Positions 26,197 through 34,982 of a stretch of DNA of 64,000 bases are shown piece by piece; the first letter of the stretch is position 1, and each line of letters opens with the position of its first letter. The notes under the pieces were generated by a model. That model saw nothing but the letters and a program-made list of their open reading frames with translations. It did no database searches and was not told where the DNA came from. The position numbers were made by a program, and so were the translations under genes. Source of the stretch: Methylobacterium sp. C25 (lineage in GTDB: Bacteria; Pseudomonadota; Alphaproteobacteria; Rhizobiales; Beijerinckiaceae); assembly GCF_021352225.1 (NCBI RefSeq), contig NZ_JAAUVI010000012.1, forward strand, positions 62,001 through 126,000. Direction: 5' to 3'.

Positions 26197-27200
26197 GCTA
26201 CGCCCGGAAGGTCGAGGGCCTGTCGAACCTGTTCGAGGGCCTCGACGACGTCGCGGGCGCCGTCGCCGCGACCGGCACACCTCTCGAAATCGCGCTCGAC
26301 GCCATTGAGGAAGACCCCAACCAACCCCGCATCCGCTTCTCGGAACTCGAACTCGCTGAACTCGCGGCCTCGATCGTCGAGCGCGGCGTCCGACAGGCCA
26401 TCACCGTCACGCCGAGAGGGGAGGGGGGTCGTCACCGCATCCTGTACGGTGCCCGCCGGTTCCGGGCCGCGCAACGCGCGGGCCTCTCGACGATTCCGGC
26501 CGTCATTCGAGCATCATCGCCCGACGACGCTTACGATCAGATGATCGAGAACATCCAGCGGGACGATTTGACCTCGGCGGAGATCGCGGCGTTCGTGTCG
26601 CGCCGCATGGCGCTCGGCGAGAAGCAGGTCGAGATCGGGCGTCGCCTGGGCAAGGACCGCTCTTTCGTCGCCATGCATGCGGCCGTGGCTCAGATGCCGG
26701 ACGCACTCCGGGCCATGCTCGAGACCTCGCCCATCCGCGGCGTGTACGAACTCTATCAAGGTTGGCGCAGCCACCCCGAACCGGTCCTCGCCTTCTGTCG
26801 ATCGCGGGACCAGTTCACGCGCGCCGAGGCGAATGCCTTCGTCGAGAGCCTGAAAGATACCTCAGCGGCTGATCCGGTGAGCGCTGCCTCATCGGGCGCT
26901 GCGCGACCGTTTCCTTCGCCGATCGACCTTCGCGCCGAGCATTCACCGGCGCATCCTCGTACAATTGGCGCGAAACGTGGTCTCGATCGCCCTGGCGCTC
27001 TTGCTTCGACCCCGAAGGCGCCCGGTGCGGAAGCCACAGTCTTCGTCCGCGTCGACCAGCGCGAGGGACGGCTCCTGCTCGACCGTCAGGCCGATCTGGG
27101 TGCCGACCATGCCCGTGTCCGCTATGACGATGGAGCGATTGCCGAGGTCGCCGTGAACGACCTTCGCCTCGTGGCGGTGCGCGATCGGCGGTCCTCGTGA
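26193..27200 (+). CDS. parB: ParB-family protein (KorB-like), partner of second ParA
   Basis: 335 residues. The N-terminal domain shows [15 protein letters not shown] and E-N-I-Q-R-D-D-L, the ParB boxes. A helix-turn-helix follows ([21 protein letters not shown], about 140-165). The last ~60 residues resemble an SH3-like KorB C-terminal domain ([13 protein letters not shown]). It should bind a centromere; the dyads at 25303 and 27213 flanking the operon are candidates. Coexistence with RepAB suggests plasmid cointegration or a dual role as regulator. Confidence 0.9.
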   Translation: MSYARKVEGLSNLFEGLDDVAGAVAATGTPLEIALDAIEEDPNQPRIRFSELELAELAASIVERGVRQAITVTPRGEGGRHRILYGARRFRAAQRAGLSTIPAVIRASSPDDAYDQMIENIQRDDLTSAEIAAFVSRRMALGEKQVEIGRRLGKDRSFVAMHAAVAQMPDALRAMLETSPIRGVYELYQGWRSHPEPVLAFCRSRDQFTRAEANAFVESLKDTSAADPVSAASSGAARPFPSPIDLRAEHSPAHPRTIGAKRGLDRPGALASTPKAPGAEATVFVRVDQREGRLLLDRQADLGADHARVRYDDGAIAEVAVNDLRLVAVRDRRSS

Positions 27201-27212
27201 GCCGCTTCCTGC

Positions 27213-27231
27213 GTGTTTGCCCGGGCAACAC
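27213..27231. promoter_or_regulatory. Dyad downstream of second parAB
   Basis: GTGTTTGCCCGGGCAACAC contains the 10-bp palindrome TGCCCGGGCA within GTGTT/AACAC arms. It shares TGTTTGCCCGG-R-CAA with the site at 25303 on the other side of parAB. Starts 13 bases after the parB stop. Confidence 0.5.
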
Positions 27232-27600
27232 CGCTCCTCTGTCTGGCGCCCGCTTCCTGGCCGCATCTGCCTTCCCGTCCCGGAACCGAGCCGCTTTTCC
27301 ACCCGCAGGGCGAAGCGGAACGCGGAGCAGCCGGAGGCCGAACGCGCTTCCCCATAGCGCCGTAGAGAGGCCGGAGGCTGTGTGTAAAGCGGCTTCCGTT
27401 CGCGAAGCCTGCGAAGCGATGGGGCTCGTCCCGAACCGTGGCGACATTGGCGACCCGCATCCTCGACATCGCCGTCGGCTTCATCGGACCTGCAGTGCGC
27501 TCACCTCGATGGAAGGCGCTATGAGGGGTGTGCAAGGTCTAGTGCAGGATAGGCTTGCCGCCAGCATTGTATTACAGAAGTTGTCGCCCATCGAGGCCCC
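27232..27600. other. Intergenic region, probable oriT
   Basis: About 370 bases between parB and mobC with no gene. It holds the IncP-like nick motif at 27545-27553 on the minus strand. The location directly upstream of mobC and the relaxase gene is the usual place for an origin of transfer. Confidence 0.55.
27545..27553 (-). other. Candidate oriT nick site
   Basis: The minus strand reads CCTATCCTG followed by C, matching the IncP/RP4 nick region (ACCTATCCTG^C) and the general YATCCTG^Y pattern for MOBP relaxases. The matching relaxase gene starts about 600 bases downstream. Confidence 0.55.
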
Positions 27601-28149
27601 ATGGCGACGGTAACATTCCGGGTTCCGGACGAGGTCGCCACGCGCTTTGCGGCCCGGGCGCATCGCGAGGGCGGGAAGTCGGCATTTCTCCGTCGGCTGG
27701 TGGACGAGGCTGTTGGTGCGCGCCAAGCGGCGTCGGCAAGCGGTGCCGGCTCGGTACTACCCTCGATCGCGGCGGCGCTCGGACCCTCGACGAAGGTGAC
27801 CTTGCGTCTGCGTGCGGAGGAGATCGACCGCATCGTCGGGCTCGCCGAGGCGCGGGGGATGAGCCGGACCCAGTGGATCACCTCCCTGGTGCGGGCTCGG
27901 CTCGGCGTGGAGCACCCACAGACCGGTGACGAGCGTGTGGCGCTGCGGGCGATCGCCCGCGAGCTCAACCGCATCGGCGGCAACGTCAATCAGATCGCCC
28001 GCGCGGCGAACACCGATGCCCGGTCGAACCGGCCCGTATCGCTTGATGTCGGTCTGCTGGCGGAGATGACGGTGGCCGTCGACGGCCTCGCGAGCGCGCT
28101 CCGCCAAGCACTCGGACGCAGCGCCGGCTATTGGGATACCGAAACGTGA
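27601..28149 (+). CDS. mobC: MobC-family relaxosome accessory protein
   Basis: 182 residues. The N-terminal ~35 residues look like a ribbon-helix-helix DNA-binding unit (T-V-T-F-R-V-P-D-E-V-A). A second one lies at ~60-100 (K-V-T-L-R-L-R-A-E-E-I-D-R-I). The MobC signature L-R-A-I-A-R-E-L-N-R-I-G-G-N-V-N-Q-I-A-R is near 120-140. MobC binds oriT and helps the relaxase open the strand. It overlaps the relaxase start by four bases (GTGA), so the two proteins are made together. Confidence 0.85.
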   Translation: MATVTFRVPDEVATRFAARAHREGGKSAFLRRLVDEAVGARQAASASGAGSVLPSIAAALGPSTKVTLRLRAEEIDRIVGLAEARGMSRTQWITSLVRARLGVEHPQTGDERVALRAIARELNRIGGNVNQIARAANTDARSNRPVSLDVGLLAEMTVAVDGLASALRQALGRSAGYWDTET

Positions 28150-29195
28150 GTGGGGCGAAGGCGGGCGACTTGCCGCCGATCTCCTACGTGTGGCAGACGC
28201 CGATCCGTCGTCCCAAGCGACAACCCTGGGACATGCCGGGTCCCAGCGGCGGGAAGGCGCTCACCCCTGCGATGAGAGGCCGGCTCGAGCGGATCGTCGC
28301 GCGTGTGCCCGAGGTGATGGTCAAGATCACCGGACGCACGAAGGGCGTCGAGCATCTCTGCTCCCATCTCGCCTACATCACGCGCAACGGCGATCTGGCG
28401 GCCGAGACGGAGACCGGTGTCGTGATGGAGGGGCGTGGCGGGTTGCGCGATCTCCAGGACCGGTGGTCCGAGGATGTTGTCCTCGACACGCGGCGGGCTA
28501 ACCGGACGCTGTCGGTCAACATGATCCTGTCGATGCCGCCGGGAACGGATGGGACGAAGGTCCTCGACTCGGTCCGGGCTTTCGCGATCGACACGTTCGA
28601 GGGACGGCATGATTACGCCTTCGTGCTTCATCAGGACGACGTGCATCCGCATGTCCATCTGACCGTGCGCGCGGCGGGTTATGACGGGCGCCGCCTCAAT
28701 CCGCGCAAAGCCGACCTGCACCAGTGGCGCGAACAGTTCGCGCAAGAGCTTCGGTCGCGCGGGGTCGCAGCGGAGGCGACCCCACGGCGTACACGCGGCA
28801 AGGTGCGCAAGGCCGATCGGGGAAAGGTCCGGGCCATCAAGGAGCGCGGCGAGCAGCCTCGGGTGGAGCGCCTGGCGCGAGAAGAGGTGGTGCGGCAGTC
28901 CCAGGAGAGGGTGGAACGACCCTGGGAGGAGCGGATCCGGGAGCGGCAGGCCAACATCCGGGCTCACTACCTTGCTTTCGCCGAAGAGATCGGTCGCTCA
29001 GCCGATCCGGCCGACCGGGCCTTGAGTCTGCGTATTCATTGCTTCGTAGAGGACATGCCGCCGCTGGATACGCGCCGACACACCCTGCGCGAGGAACTCG
29101 CGCACATGAGCGCGCTTAGGCGGTCACAGCGTGAATCACTCCTACGGGATGATGGCCGAAGAGGCCTGGAACCGGGGGAGGATCGATCGCGCTGA
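28146..29195 (+). CDS. MOBP-type relaxase / mobilization nuclease
   Basis: 349 residues from GTG 28146, which overlaps the mobC stop. The relaxase core has H-L-A-Y-I-T-R-N-G (candidate catalytic Tyr, about 80) and the metal-binding H-x-D-D-V-H-P-H-V-H-L at ~162-172, the three-His motif of VirD2/TraI-type relaxases. The C-terminal half is basic and coiled (E-E-V-V-R-Q-S-Q-E-R-V-E-R), suitable for DNA and coupling-protein contacts. It would nick oriT and pilot the strand through VirD4 and the VirB channel encoded at 51-63 kb. It is shorter than VirD2 (~420) and has no helicase domain. Confidence 0.88.
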   Translation: MSGAKAGDLPPISYVWQTPIRRPKRQPWDMPGPSGGKALTPAMRGRLERIVARVPEVMVKITGRTKGVEHLCSHLAYITRNGDLAAETETGVVMEGRGGLRDLQDRWSEDVVLDTRRANRTLSVNMILSMPPGTDGTKVLDSVRAFAIDTFEGRHDYAFVLHQDDVHPHVHLTVRAAGYDGRRLNPRKADLHQWREQFAQELRSRGVAAEATPRRTRGKVRKADRGKVRAIKERGEQPRVERLAREEVVRQSQERVERPWEERIRERQANIRAHYLAFAEEIGRSADPADRALSLRIHCFVEDMPPLDTRRHTLREELAHMSALRRSQRESLLRDDGRRGLEPGEDRSR

Positions 29196-29746
29196 GATGT
29201 AACAGTGCCGGATAGCGTCTTAGAAGCCTTATCAAACCGAAGCGATGTTAATGATATCAACGTGTTATCGAACGGCTGCGGGGGTTTTGATAGAGCTTCT
29301 TACACAAGGTGTGAATGGAACGTCCGGGACGGATGGATGTGCGACTGTTCGCTTCTGAGCGAGAGTTCGGAGAAGCAGGCGCCGCAGTTGCGCCCTCTCG
29401 CGACCCCTTTCACTCCATCGTGGGCAGCTTGCGTAACGTCCGGTGGGGAGCGTTTTCCGAACATGAGCGAGTAGCAGTTTCGGACTTGATTTACGGCACA
29501 GCCAAGCTGCTGATTCGCGGGGCTAATTCAACAGTCCGAAACTCGTGATTTGTGTCCTGCCTGCTTTGGGTGGGAAGCAGCTTGGCTGCTTTCAGTCGCA
29601 TGACGTTCTTAAGCGGACCTAGGATGACCCGCCGTCTCTGGATGGACGGTCCAACCCATCGCATGGTCGAAGTTCGTTAAAGTCGGATGCCGACTTCATC
29701 AGAGGCGATGCGACCGGCGCGAAAGTGCTCTGCCTCGGGAGGCAGC
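29196..29746. other. Intergenic region between transfer and sulfite blocks
   Basis: About 550 bases, AT-richer than both neighbours. A 77-codon frame at 29315-29548 is the only coding candidate and has no recognisable domain. The composition break suggests a module junction. Confidence 0.35.
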
Positions 29747-30385
29747 GTGATTCACGATTGCAAAGGCCCGGTCACGCGATGTCTCGTGCTAGTCCGGCAT
29801 GGCCAGCGCGTAGCCAACCGATCCGGCCTGTTCACGGGATTGCTGGACTCGCCCTTGACCGAGCAGGGCCGGATGGAAGCCGAGACAGCCGGGCGGCGTT
29901 TGGCCGAGCGCCGCTGGCGCTTTTCCGCTGCCTTCACCTCGACGCTGACGCGGGCCGTCGTGAGCGGCCGGCTGATCCTCGATGCGCTCGGGCAACCAGG
30001 ATTGGTCCCCCAACGCTTCGCCGCGCTCGTCGAGCGAGACTACGGCGACCTCAGCGGGCTCGACAAGATCGCCGCCGTTGCGCGCTGGGGGGCGGAGCGG
30101 ATCGAGACCTGGAGCCGCTCCTACGCCGAGGCGCCGCCGAACGGTGAGAGCCTGCGCGATACCGTCTCCCGCATTGTGCCATGCTACCTCCGAACCATCC
30201 AGCCGGCGGTCATGGGCGGAGACGTGCTCGTCGTCGCCCACGGTAAATGCCTGCGGGCGCTTGTGATGGCGCTCTAAGACCCCAGCCCGGCGGAGGTCGA
30301 GCACCTCGAACTCGCGACGGGCTCCGTCAGGATCTATGAGCTTGCCGCGGACACGACGATCGAAGCTCGCTGGATCGACGGGTGA
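29747..30385 (+). pseudogene. gpmA: 2,3-bisphosphoglycerate-dependent phosphoglycerate mutase, interrupted by TAA
   Basis: The GTG at 29747 (GGGAGG upstream) starts a histidine-phosphatase protein with V-R-H-G-Q (catalytic His), N-R-S-G-L-F-T-G, L-T-E-Q-G, S-T-L-T-R-A, E-R-x-Y-G-D-L-S-G and V-A-H-G-K-C-L-R-A-L. After V-M-A-L a TAA (30275-30277) interrupts the frame. The same frame then continues for 35 residues with the family's usual end (S-P-A-E-V-E-H-L-E-L-A-T-G, Y-E-L) to TGA 30385. The truncated form lacks the C-terminal tail that shapes the active site. Glycolysis or the serine cycle would be the pathway if functional. It is probably a decaying accessory copy. Confidence 0.75.
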
Positions 30386-30532
30386 ATCCGCCTGTCGGCC
30401 CCCCACAATGGATCTCCACCGGCTGCAGAAGGTTCCACATTTCATCTATTTCAGTGATGGAAAGCATCTAATCATTCCGTTGGAGTGAATGAACAGGACC
30501 TGGGATCCTCCGGCATCACATCGGAGCCATCC

Positions 30533-31630
30533 ATGTCCGCGCCCAGACTTTTCTCCCACTGTCGTTCGACGCGTGCTTTGGCCGGCACGAGAGCCATCCT
30601 TCCGGGACTCGGCCTCTGCGTGGCGGTCACCGCCGCCGCGGTCGGCTTCGAGGCCGTCGAAACGCACCTGTTCGGTCGCGCCTGGCTCGAAGCCCTGGTG
30701 CTGGCGATCCTACTCGGGAGCGCGATCCGCACCGCCTGGACCCCGTCGCAGCGTTTCTTTCCCGGCATCGCCTTCGGCGCCAAGACCGTGCTGGAGATCG
30801 CGGTCGTCCTGCTCGGGGCCTCGCTCAGCCTCACGAAGATCCTCGCCGCCGGTCCGGGCCTGCTCTTCGGCATCGCGGGCGTGGTCATTGTCGCGATCCT
30901 GTTGAGTTACGGCATCGGTCGGGCGCTCGGGCTGCATCCGCGCATGGCGATCCTCGTCGCCTGCGGTAACTCTATCTGCGGCAACTCAGCCATTGCCGCC
31001 ACGGCCCCGGTAATCGGTGCCGACGGCGAGGACGTCGCAGCCTCCATCGCCTTCACCGCGGTGCTCGGCGTGCTGGTGGTGCTCGGCCTGCCGCTGCTGG
31101 TGCCGCTGCTTGGCCTGTCGCCTATGCAGTACGGCGTGCTCGCCGGCCTCACCGTCTACGCCGTGCCGCAGGTCCTCGCCGCCACCGCGCCGGTCGCGGC
31201 ACTTAGCGTCCAGGTCGGGACGCTGGTCAAGCTGGTGCGCGTGTTGATGCTCGGCCCGGTCGTTCTGGCGCTCTCCCTCGGCGCAAGCCGGCTTCGCGAG
31301 GAGCCGGACGCGGCCGAACCTCGCGTCACGGCTGGGGACCGGCCGGCCGGCGGCCGTCTCGCAATCCACCGGCTCGTGCCATGGTTCATCCTGGCCTTCC
31401 TAGCGGTCGCTGCCCTGCGCTCGGCCGGACTGATCCCGGCCGTCGCCCTCAAGCCGATCTCACAGATGGCCAACCTCCTCACCATCGTCTCGATGGCGGC
31501 GCTCGGCCTCGGGGTCGACGTGCGCAGCGTCGCCAAGGCCGGCGCGCGGGTGACCCTGGCGGTAGTCGCCTCGCTCCTCGCGCTCGGCGCCGTCAGCCTC
31601 GGTCTGATCCGCGTGCTGGGCCTCGCTTGA
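30533..31630 (+). CDS. YeiH/UPF0324 family putative sulfate/sulfite exporter
   Basis: 365 residues, start ATG 30533 after CGGAG. About ten transmembrane helices from residue 18 to the end. The family motifs G-x-x-F-G-A-K-T-V-L-E-I-A-V-V-L-L-G-A-S, C-G-N-S-I-C-G-N-S-A-I-A-A and the ending G-L-G-V-D-V-R-S are present. These inner-membrane proteins are predicted anion exporters, in some organisms near cys or taurine genes. The position beside sulfite oxidases supports a sulfur oxyanion substrate. Convergent with the TDT transporter gene, 26 bases away. Confidence 0.85.
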   Translation: MSAPRLFSHCRSTRALAGTRAILPGLGLCVAVTAAAVGFEAVETHLFGRAWLEALVLAILLGSAIRTAWTPSQRFFPGIAFGAKTVLEIAVVLLGASLSLTKILAAGPGLLFGIAGVVIVAILLSYGIGRALGLHPRMAILVACGNSICGNSAIAATAPVIGADGEDVAASIAFTAVLGVLVVLGLPLLVPLLGLSPMQYGVLAGLTVYAVPQVLAATAPVAALSVQVGTLVKLVRVLMLGPVVLALSLGASRLREEPDAAEPRVTAGDRPAGGRLAIHRLVPWFILAFLAVAALRSAGLIPAVALKPISQMANLLTIVSMAALGLGVDVRSVAKAGARVTLAVVASLLALGAVSLGLIRVLGLA

Positions 31631-31656
31631 ACCGATCGGATGCGCCCGAGGCCCGG

Positions 31657-32808
31657 TCAGGCCCCGGCGAGGCATGGTGAGACGAAGAGCTCCCCGCGAT
31701 AGGCCCCGCGCAACGTGCGCACGGACACGATCAGCCAGAGCAGGGTCAGCAAGCCGACGAGGCCCGCTCCGAGCCAGGCGAACCCGCTGAGTGCCGTCAC
31801 TTCGCCGATCCGCAGGGTGGCCAGGGCATAGACGCCGAGCGGGAAGATGTAGCCCCACCAGCCGAGGTTGAACGGAACGCCGGCGCGCAGGTAGCGCACC
31901 GTAACAGCGAGCGAGAGCAGGAACCACCAAGCCCCATAGCCCCAGAGAATCAGTGCGCCGATGAGGCCCACGATCCTGAGGATGTCCGGAGCTCCGGCAA
32001 AACCGCCCGCCGCGAGGATCGGGCCACCGGCCTGCCCCAGCACGAGCAGGCCGAGCGCCCCGGTTCCGAGCGGACCGAGGGAGAGCCAGCTCGATGCCGC
32101 CATCTCTCGCGGCGGCAGGTTGTGCAGCGCCATGCGCAGCACCAGGATCGCCAGGATACTCAGCGCCAGCGGGACCGAGACGCCCCACAGCACGAAGCTC
32201 GTGACGATGACGGCGAGCTGCTGGCTCTCGCCGCTCAGGGCCGGGGCGAGCAGGCCGCCGGAGACGGCGACGACCTCGGCGGTCACTACCGGCAGCAGCC
32301 AGACGGCCGTCATCTGGTCGATGCGGTGCTCCTGACGGGTGAACATCAGATAGGGAATCGCGACGGCACAGATCAGAGCGAGCGCCACGTCGATCCACCA
32401 CAGCGGCAGGGCGATGCGGACGGTATCGGCGCCGAGATACGGTGGACCGAAGATCAGCAGCCCGTTCAGCAGCGTCGCCAGCGCCATCGGGATCGCCCCG
32501 AAAAACATTGACACCGTCGAGTGTCCGAAGATCCGTCGGGCGCCATCGAAGTAGAAGATCCAGCGCGCGCCGTAGACCAGGCAGAAAGTTGCGAAGAGCA
32601 CGACGGAGGCGAGCCAGAGCCCGAGCGGGACAGGGGCCAGCAGGGCATGCGTCGCCGGCAGACGGTCGAGGGCCAAGGCGACCACGCCAGTGCCCATCAC
32701 CACTGTGAACCAGTTCGGCGTAAATTGCCGGATCACGTCCCGCGGATGCTGGAGGCGCGAGAGCGGCTTTAGGCCTGTGCTGATCGCCAGCAGACTGGAT
32801 TCGGACAC
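31657..32808 (-). CDS. TDT-family transporter (TehA/SSU1-like, probable sulfite efflux)
   Basis: 383 residues with about ten transmembrane helices. The first helices hold F-T-P-N-W-F-T-V-V-M-G-T-G-V-V, the TDT signature; the pore-type Phe and Gly residues of the SLAC1/TehA fold are in this region. Members include tellurite-resistance TehA, plant SLAC1 and fungal sulfite pump Ssu1. Sulfite export fits the neighbours. The gene is divergent from the small exported protein gene across a 214-base region with a 22-bp dyad. Confidence 0.85.
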   Translation of the reverse strand: MSESSLLAISTGLKPLSRLQHPRDVIRQFTPNWFTVVMGTGVVALALDRLPATHALLAPVPLGLWLASVVLFATFCLVYGARWIFYFDGARRIFGHSTVSMFFGAIPMALATLLNGLLIFGPPYLGADTVRIALPLWWIDVALALICAVAIPYLMFTRQEHRIDQMTAVWLLPVVTAEVVAVSGGLLAPALSGESQQLAVIVTSFVLWGVSVPLALSILAILVLRMALHNLPPREMAASSWLSLGPLGTGALGLLVLGQAGGPILAAGGFAGAPDILRIVGLIGALILWGYGAWWFLLSLAVTVRYLRAGVPFNLGWWGYIFPLGVYALATLRIGEVTALSGFAWLGAGLVGLLTLLWLIVSVRTLRGAYRGELFVSPCLAGA

Positions 32809-32938
32809 GGGGCGTTCTCGGGCTTCGGAGGGTCAACGCACCGGCTCTAGCACGCCCCCGCATCGCGCGCCGCCGCGATAGATAGCAGCTCGCAAGTGGC
32901 GGCTAATCATCAAAACAATCGATTAAAACTAGCTATGC

Positions 32939-32960
32939 AAACCGTTAGTACGAATGGTTT
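32939..32960. promoter_or_regulatory. Inverted repeat in divergent promoter region
   Basis: AAACCGTT and AATGGTTT (one mismatched pair) are separated by six bases, between the TDT gene and the small exported protein gene. The surrounding DNA is AT-rich. Possible operator for the LysR-type regulator encoded at 38026-38916, as inference. Confidence 0.4.
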
Positions 32961-33022
32961 CCGGCCGCTACCTTCTTGTCATCACGAACCGACGTGACGA
33001 CCCCACCAGAAGGATATCGACC

Positions 33023-33256
33023 ATGACCCGTACGATCGCCGCCCTCGCCCTCACCGCGTCCGCCCTTGTCGGCATGACGGGCCTCTCGCAGGCCCAGGGC
33101 CTCCGCGCTCCGCAGGCCCGCTCCATCACCAGCCCATCCGCACCGATCTACGGCGACGCCGATGGCGCCAACGCCAAGAACCCGGCACTCCCGGCCTACG
33201 CCCGTGGCCGCGGCCAGGAGACCGGCGGCCCGGCGCGGGAACTGATCGGTCGCTGA
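33023..33256 (+). CDS. Small exported protein (77 aa)
   Basis: Start ATG 33023 behind AGAAGGA. A typical signal peptide covers residues 1-25 (T-R-T-I-A-A-L-A-L-T-A-S-A-L-V-G-M-T-G, cleavage after S-Q-A-Q). The mature ~52 residues are hydrophilic and Pro/Ala/Gly-rich with no Cys, so likely unstructured in the periplasm. No family recognised. The gene opens the plus-strand half of the sulfite block. Confidence 0.6.
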   Translation: MTRTIAALALTASALVGMTGLSQAQGLRAPQARSITSPSAPIYGDADGANAKNPALPAYARGRGQETGGPARELIGR

Positions 33257-33334
33257 CAGCGCCCCGTTGGCCGCCGGGCATCAGTCCGGCGGCGCGTGAA
33301 GCCTTCGACCACCCGAATGGCAGGGAGATCCATC

Positions 33335-33469
33335 ATGACCCGACCCACCTTCGAGACCACCGACGAGGCCCGGCAGGGCGAGACCAGCGGTCATATGCGC
33401 TGGGTCCTGTTCTGGACGGTCGCCCTGACTGTCGCCGCCGTCGGCACCGCCTGGCTGACGATCACCTGA
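33335..33469 (+). CDS. Single-span membrane microprotein (44 aa)
   Basis: ATG 33335 follows GGGAG with correct spacing. The product has a 20-residue acidic N-terminus (T-T-D-E-A-R-Q-G-E) and one transmembrane helix (W-V-L-F-W-T-V-A-L-T-V-A-A-V-G-T-A-W). Its size, clear ribosome-binding site and hydrophobic helix support a real gene, perhaps an accessory subunit of the neighbouring periplasmic enzymes. Function unknown. Confidence 0.55.
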   Translation: MTRPTFETTDEARQGETSGHMRWVLFWTVALTVAAVGTAWLTIT

Positions 33470-33490
33470 TCCGGCCGCCCGCCATTGATT

Positions 33491-33547
33491 GAAGATCGGA
33501 AATCTTCGGATGATCGCAATCGGAGATCGTTCAAATTTCTAACGATC
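33491..33547. promoter_or_regulatory. Two inverted repeats upstream of the ECF-type promoter
   Basis: GAAGAT/ATCTTC (33491-33507, 5-base loop) and GATCGTT/AACGATC (33525-33547, 9-base spacer) lie directly upstream of the promoter motif at 33554. The first could act as a terminator for the microprotein gene. The second has operator geometry. Confidence 0.45.
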
Positions 33548-33553
33548 ATTGGA

Positions 33554-33585
33554 TGGAATAATCGTCTCGCCGTAGCATCTCCTTC
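33554..33585 (+). promoter_or_regulatory. ECF-type promoter of the sulfite dehydrogenase genes
   Basis: TGGAATA, then exactly 13 bases, then AGCATCTCCTTC. It shares sequence and spacing with sites at 35365, 41689 and 41632 (minus). The -35-like GGAATA is typical of ECF sigma factors. The transcript would have a leader of about 155 bases before the start at 33748. Confidence 0.7.
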
Positions 33586-33747
33586 ATGGGGAAGTCGCCT
33601 CTTTGCCGGGATGACATGGATCGACGACCCGAGTTTCCGGCGGCGAGACCGGACCGTCCCGACCGACGCCAATGCCGTCCGCCGACGGCGACACCGAGAT
33701 CTAGCGACCGGCCGACGCGGTCCAACAAACGATTCCAGGGAGACATC

Positions 33748-34971
33748 ATGCGTCATCTGCACGAACCGTTGAACCGCCGCCTCGTCCTGGGTGGACTCGG
33801 GCTCGGCAGCCTCGGCGCCGCACTGCCGGCCTGGGCCGCGGGCTCGGTGAAGCTGCCTCTGCCGGGCGGCCCGGACGAGCGGGCGCTGACCACCGCCTTT
33901 CCGGGCAAGGGCGAGATGATCCTGCAGCGTACTCATCCTCCGCTGCTGGAGACGCCGTTTTCGGTGTTCGACGAGGGCGTGTTCACCCCTAACGACCGCT
34001 TCTACGTGCGCTGGCACTGGGCCTCGATCCCGACCGAGGTGGATGCCGACACCTTCCGGCTCAAGGTCCACGGCCATGTGGAGAAGGAACTCTCGCTCTC
34101 CCTCGACGCCATCGCCGGCCTGCCGCGCTTCGAGATCGCCGCGGTCAACCAGTGCTCGGGCAATTCGCGCGGGCTGTTCGAGCCGCGAGTGCCCGGCGCG
34201 CAATGGGCTAACGGCTCGATGGGCAACGCCAAATGGACCGGCGTACGCCTCAAGGATGTGCTCGAACAGGCCGGGGTGAAGGCCGGTGCCGTGCAGGTGC
34301 GCTTCGACGGCCTCGACGCGCCGGTGGTCGACGACGCGCCCGACTTCAAGAAATCGCTCGATCTCGATCACGCAAGCAATGGCGAGGTGATGATCGCCTA
34401 CGCGATGAATGGCGAGCAATTGCCGCTGCTTAACGGCTTCCCGCTCCGGCTCGTGGTGCCGGGCTGGTACTCGACTTATTGGGTGAAGATGCTGTCCGAC
34501 ATCGAGGTGCTGGACAAGCCCGACGAACAATATTGGATGAAGACCGCCTATCGCATCCCCGATGTGCCGGGCGCTAACATCAAGCCCGGCCAGACCGGCT
34601 TCAAGACAGTGCCGATCAACAGGATGGTGCCGCGCTCGTTCGTCACCAATCTGCAGGACGGCGCCAGGGTGGCGGCCGGAACGCCGGTGGCCATCCGCGG
34701 CATCGCCTTCGGCGGCGATTGTGGGGTGAAGACGGTCGAGGTCTCTGGAGACGGCGGAGCGACGTGGGTCCCGGCGCAACTCGGGGCGGACGAGGGCCCC
34801 TACAGCTTCCGCCGCTTCGACGGCAGCCTGCCGGCGCTTGCTGCCGGGACCCATACGGTCAAGGTCCGCTGCACAAACACCAAGGGCGTCGCGCAAGGCA
34901 TGGACCGGGTCTGGAACGCCAACGGCTTCATGCAGAACGGCATCGAGACCGTGTCCTTCCAGGCCACTTGA
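33748..34971 (+). CDS. Exported molybdopterin sulfite dehydrogenase (SorA/SoxC-like)
   Basis: 407 residues; ATG 33748 is chosen for its GGGAG site and because a twin-arginine-type signal follows (N-R-R-L-V-L-G-G..., cleavage after A-W-A). The molybdenum-cofactor domain contains V-N-Q-C-S-G-N-S-R with the ligand Cys136, and W-T-G-V-R-L-K-D-V-L. The C-terminal Ig-like dimerization domain has the G-D-G-G-A-T-W-V motif. Sulfite dehydrogenases oxidise sulfite to sulfate in the periplasm and pass electrons to cytochrome c. The next gene, 11 bases on, encodes such a cytochrome, as in SorAB. Confidence 0.88.
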   Translation: MRHLHEPLNRRLVLGGLGLGSLGAALPAWAAGSVKLPLPGGPDERALTTAFPGKGEMILQRTHPPLLETPFSVFDEGVFTPNDRFYVRWHWASIPTEVDADTFRLKVHGHVEKELSLSLDAIAGLPRFEIAAVNQCSGNSRGLFEPRVPGAQWANGSMGNAKWTGVRLKDVLEQAGVKAGAVQVRFDGLDAPVVDDAPDFKKSLDLDHASNGEVMIAYAMNGEQLPLLNGFPLRLVVPGWYSTYWVKMLSDIEVLDKPDEQYWMKTAYRIPDVPGANIKPGQTGFKTVPINRMVPRSFVTNLQDGARVAAGTPVAIRGIAFGGDCGVKTVEVSGDGGATWVPAQLGADEGPYSFRRFDGSLPALAAGTHTVKVRCTNTKGVAQGMDRVWNANGFMQNGIETVSFQAT

Positions 34972-34982
34972 GGAGAACAGCC

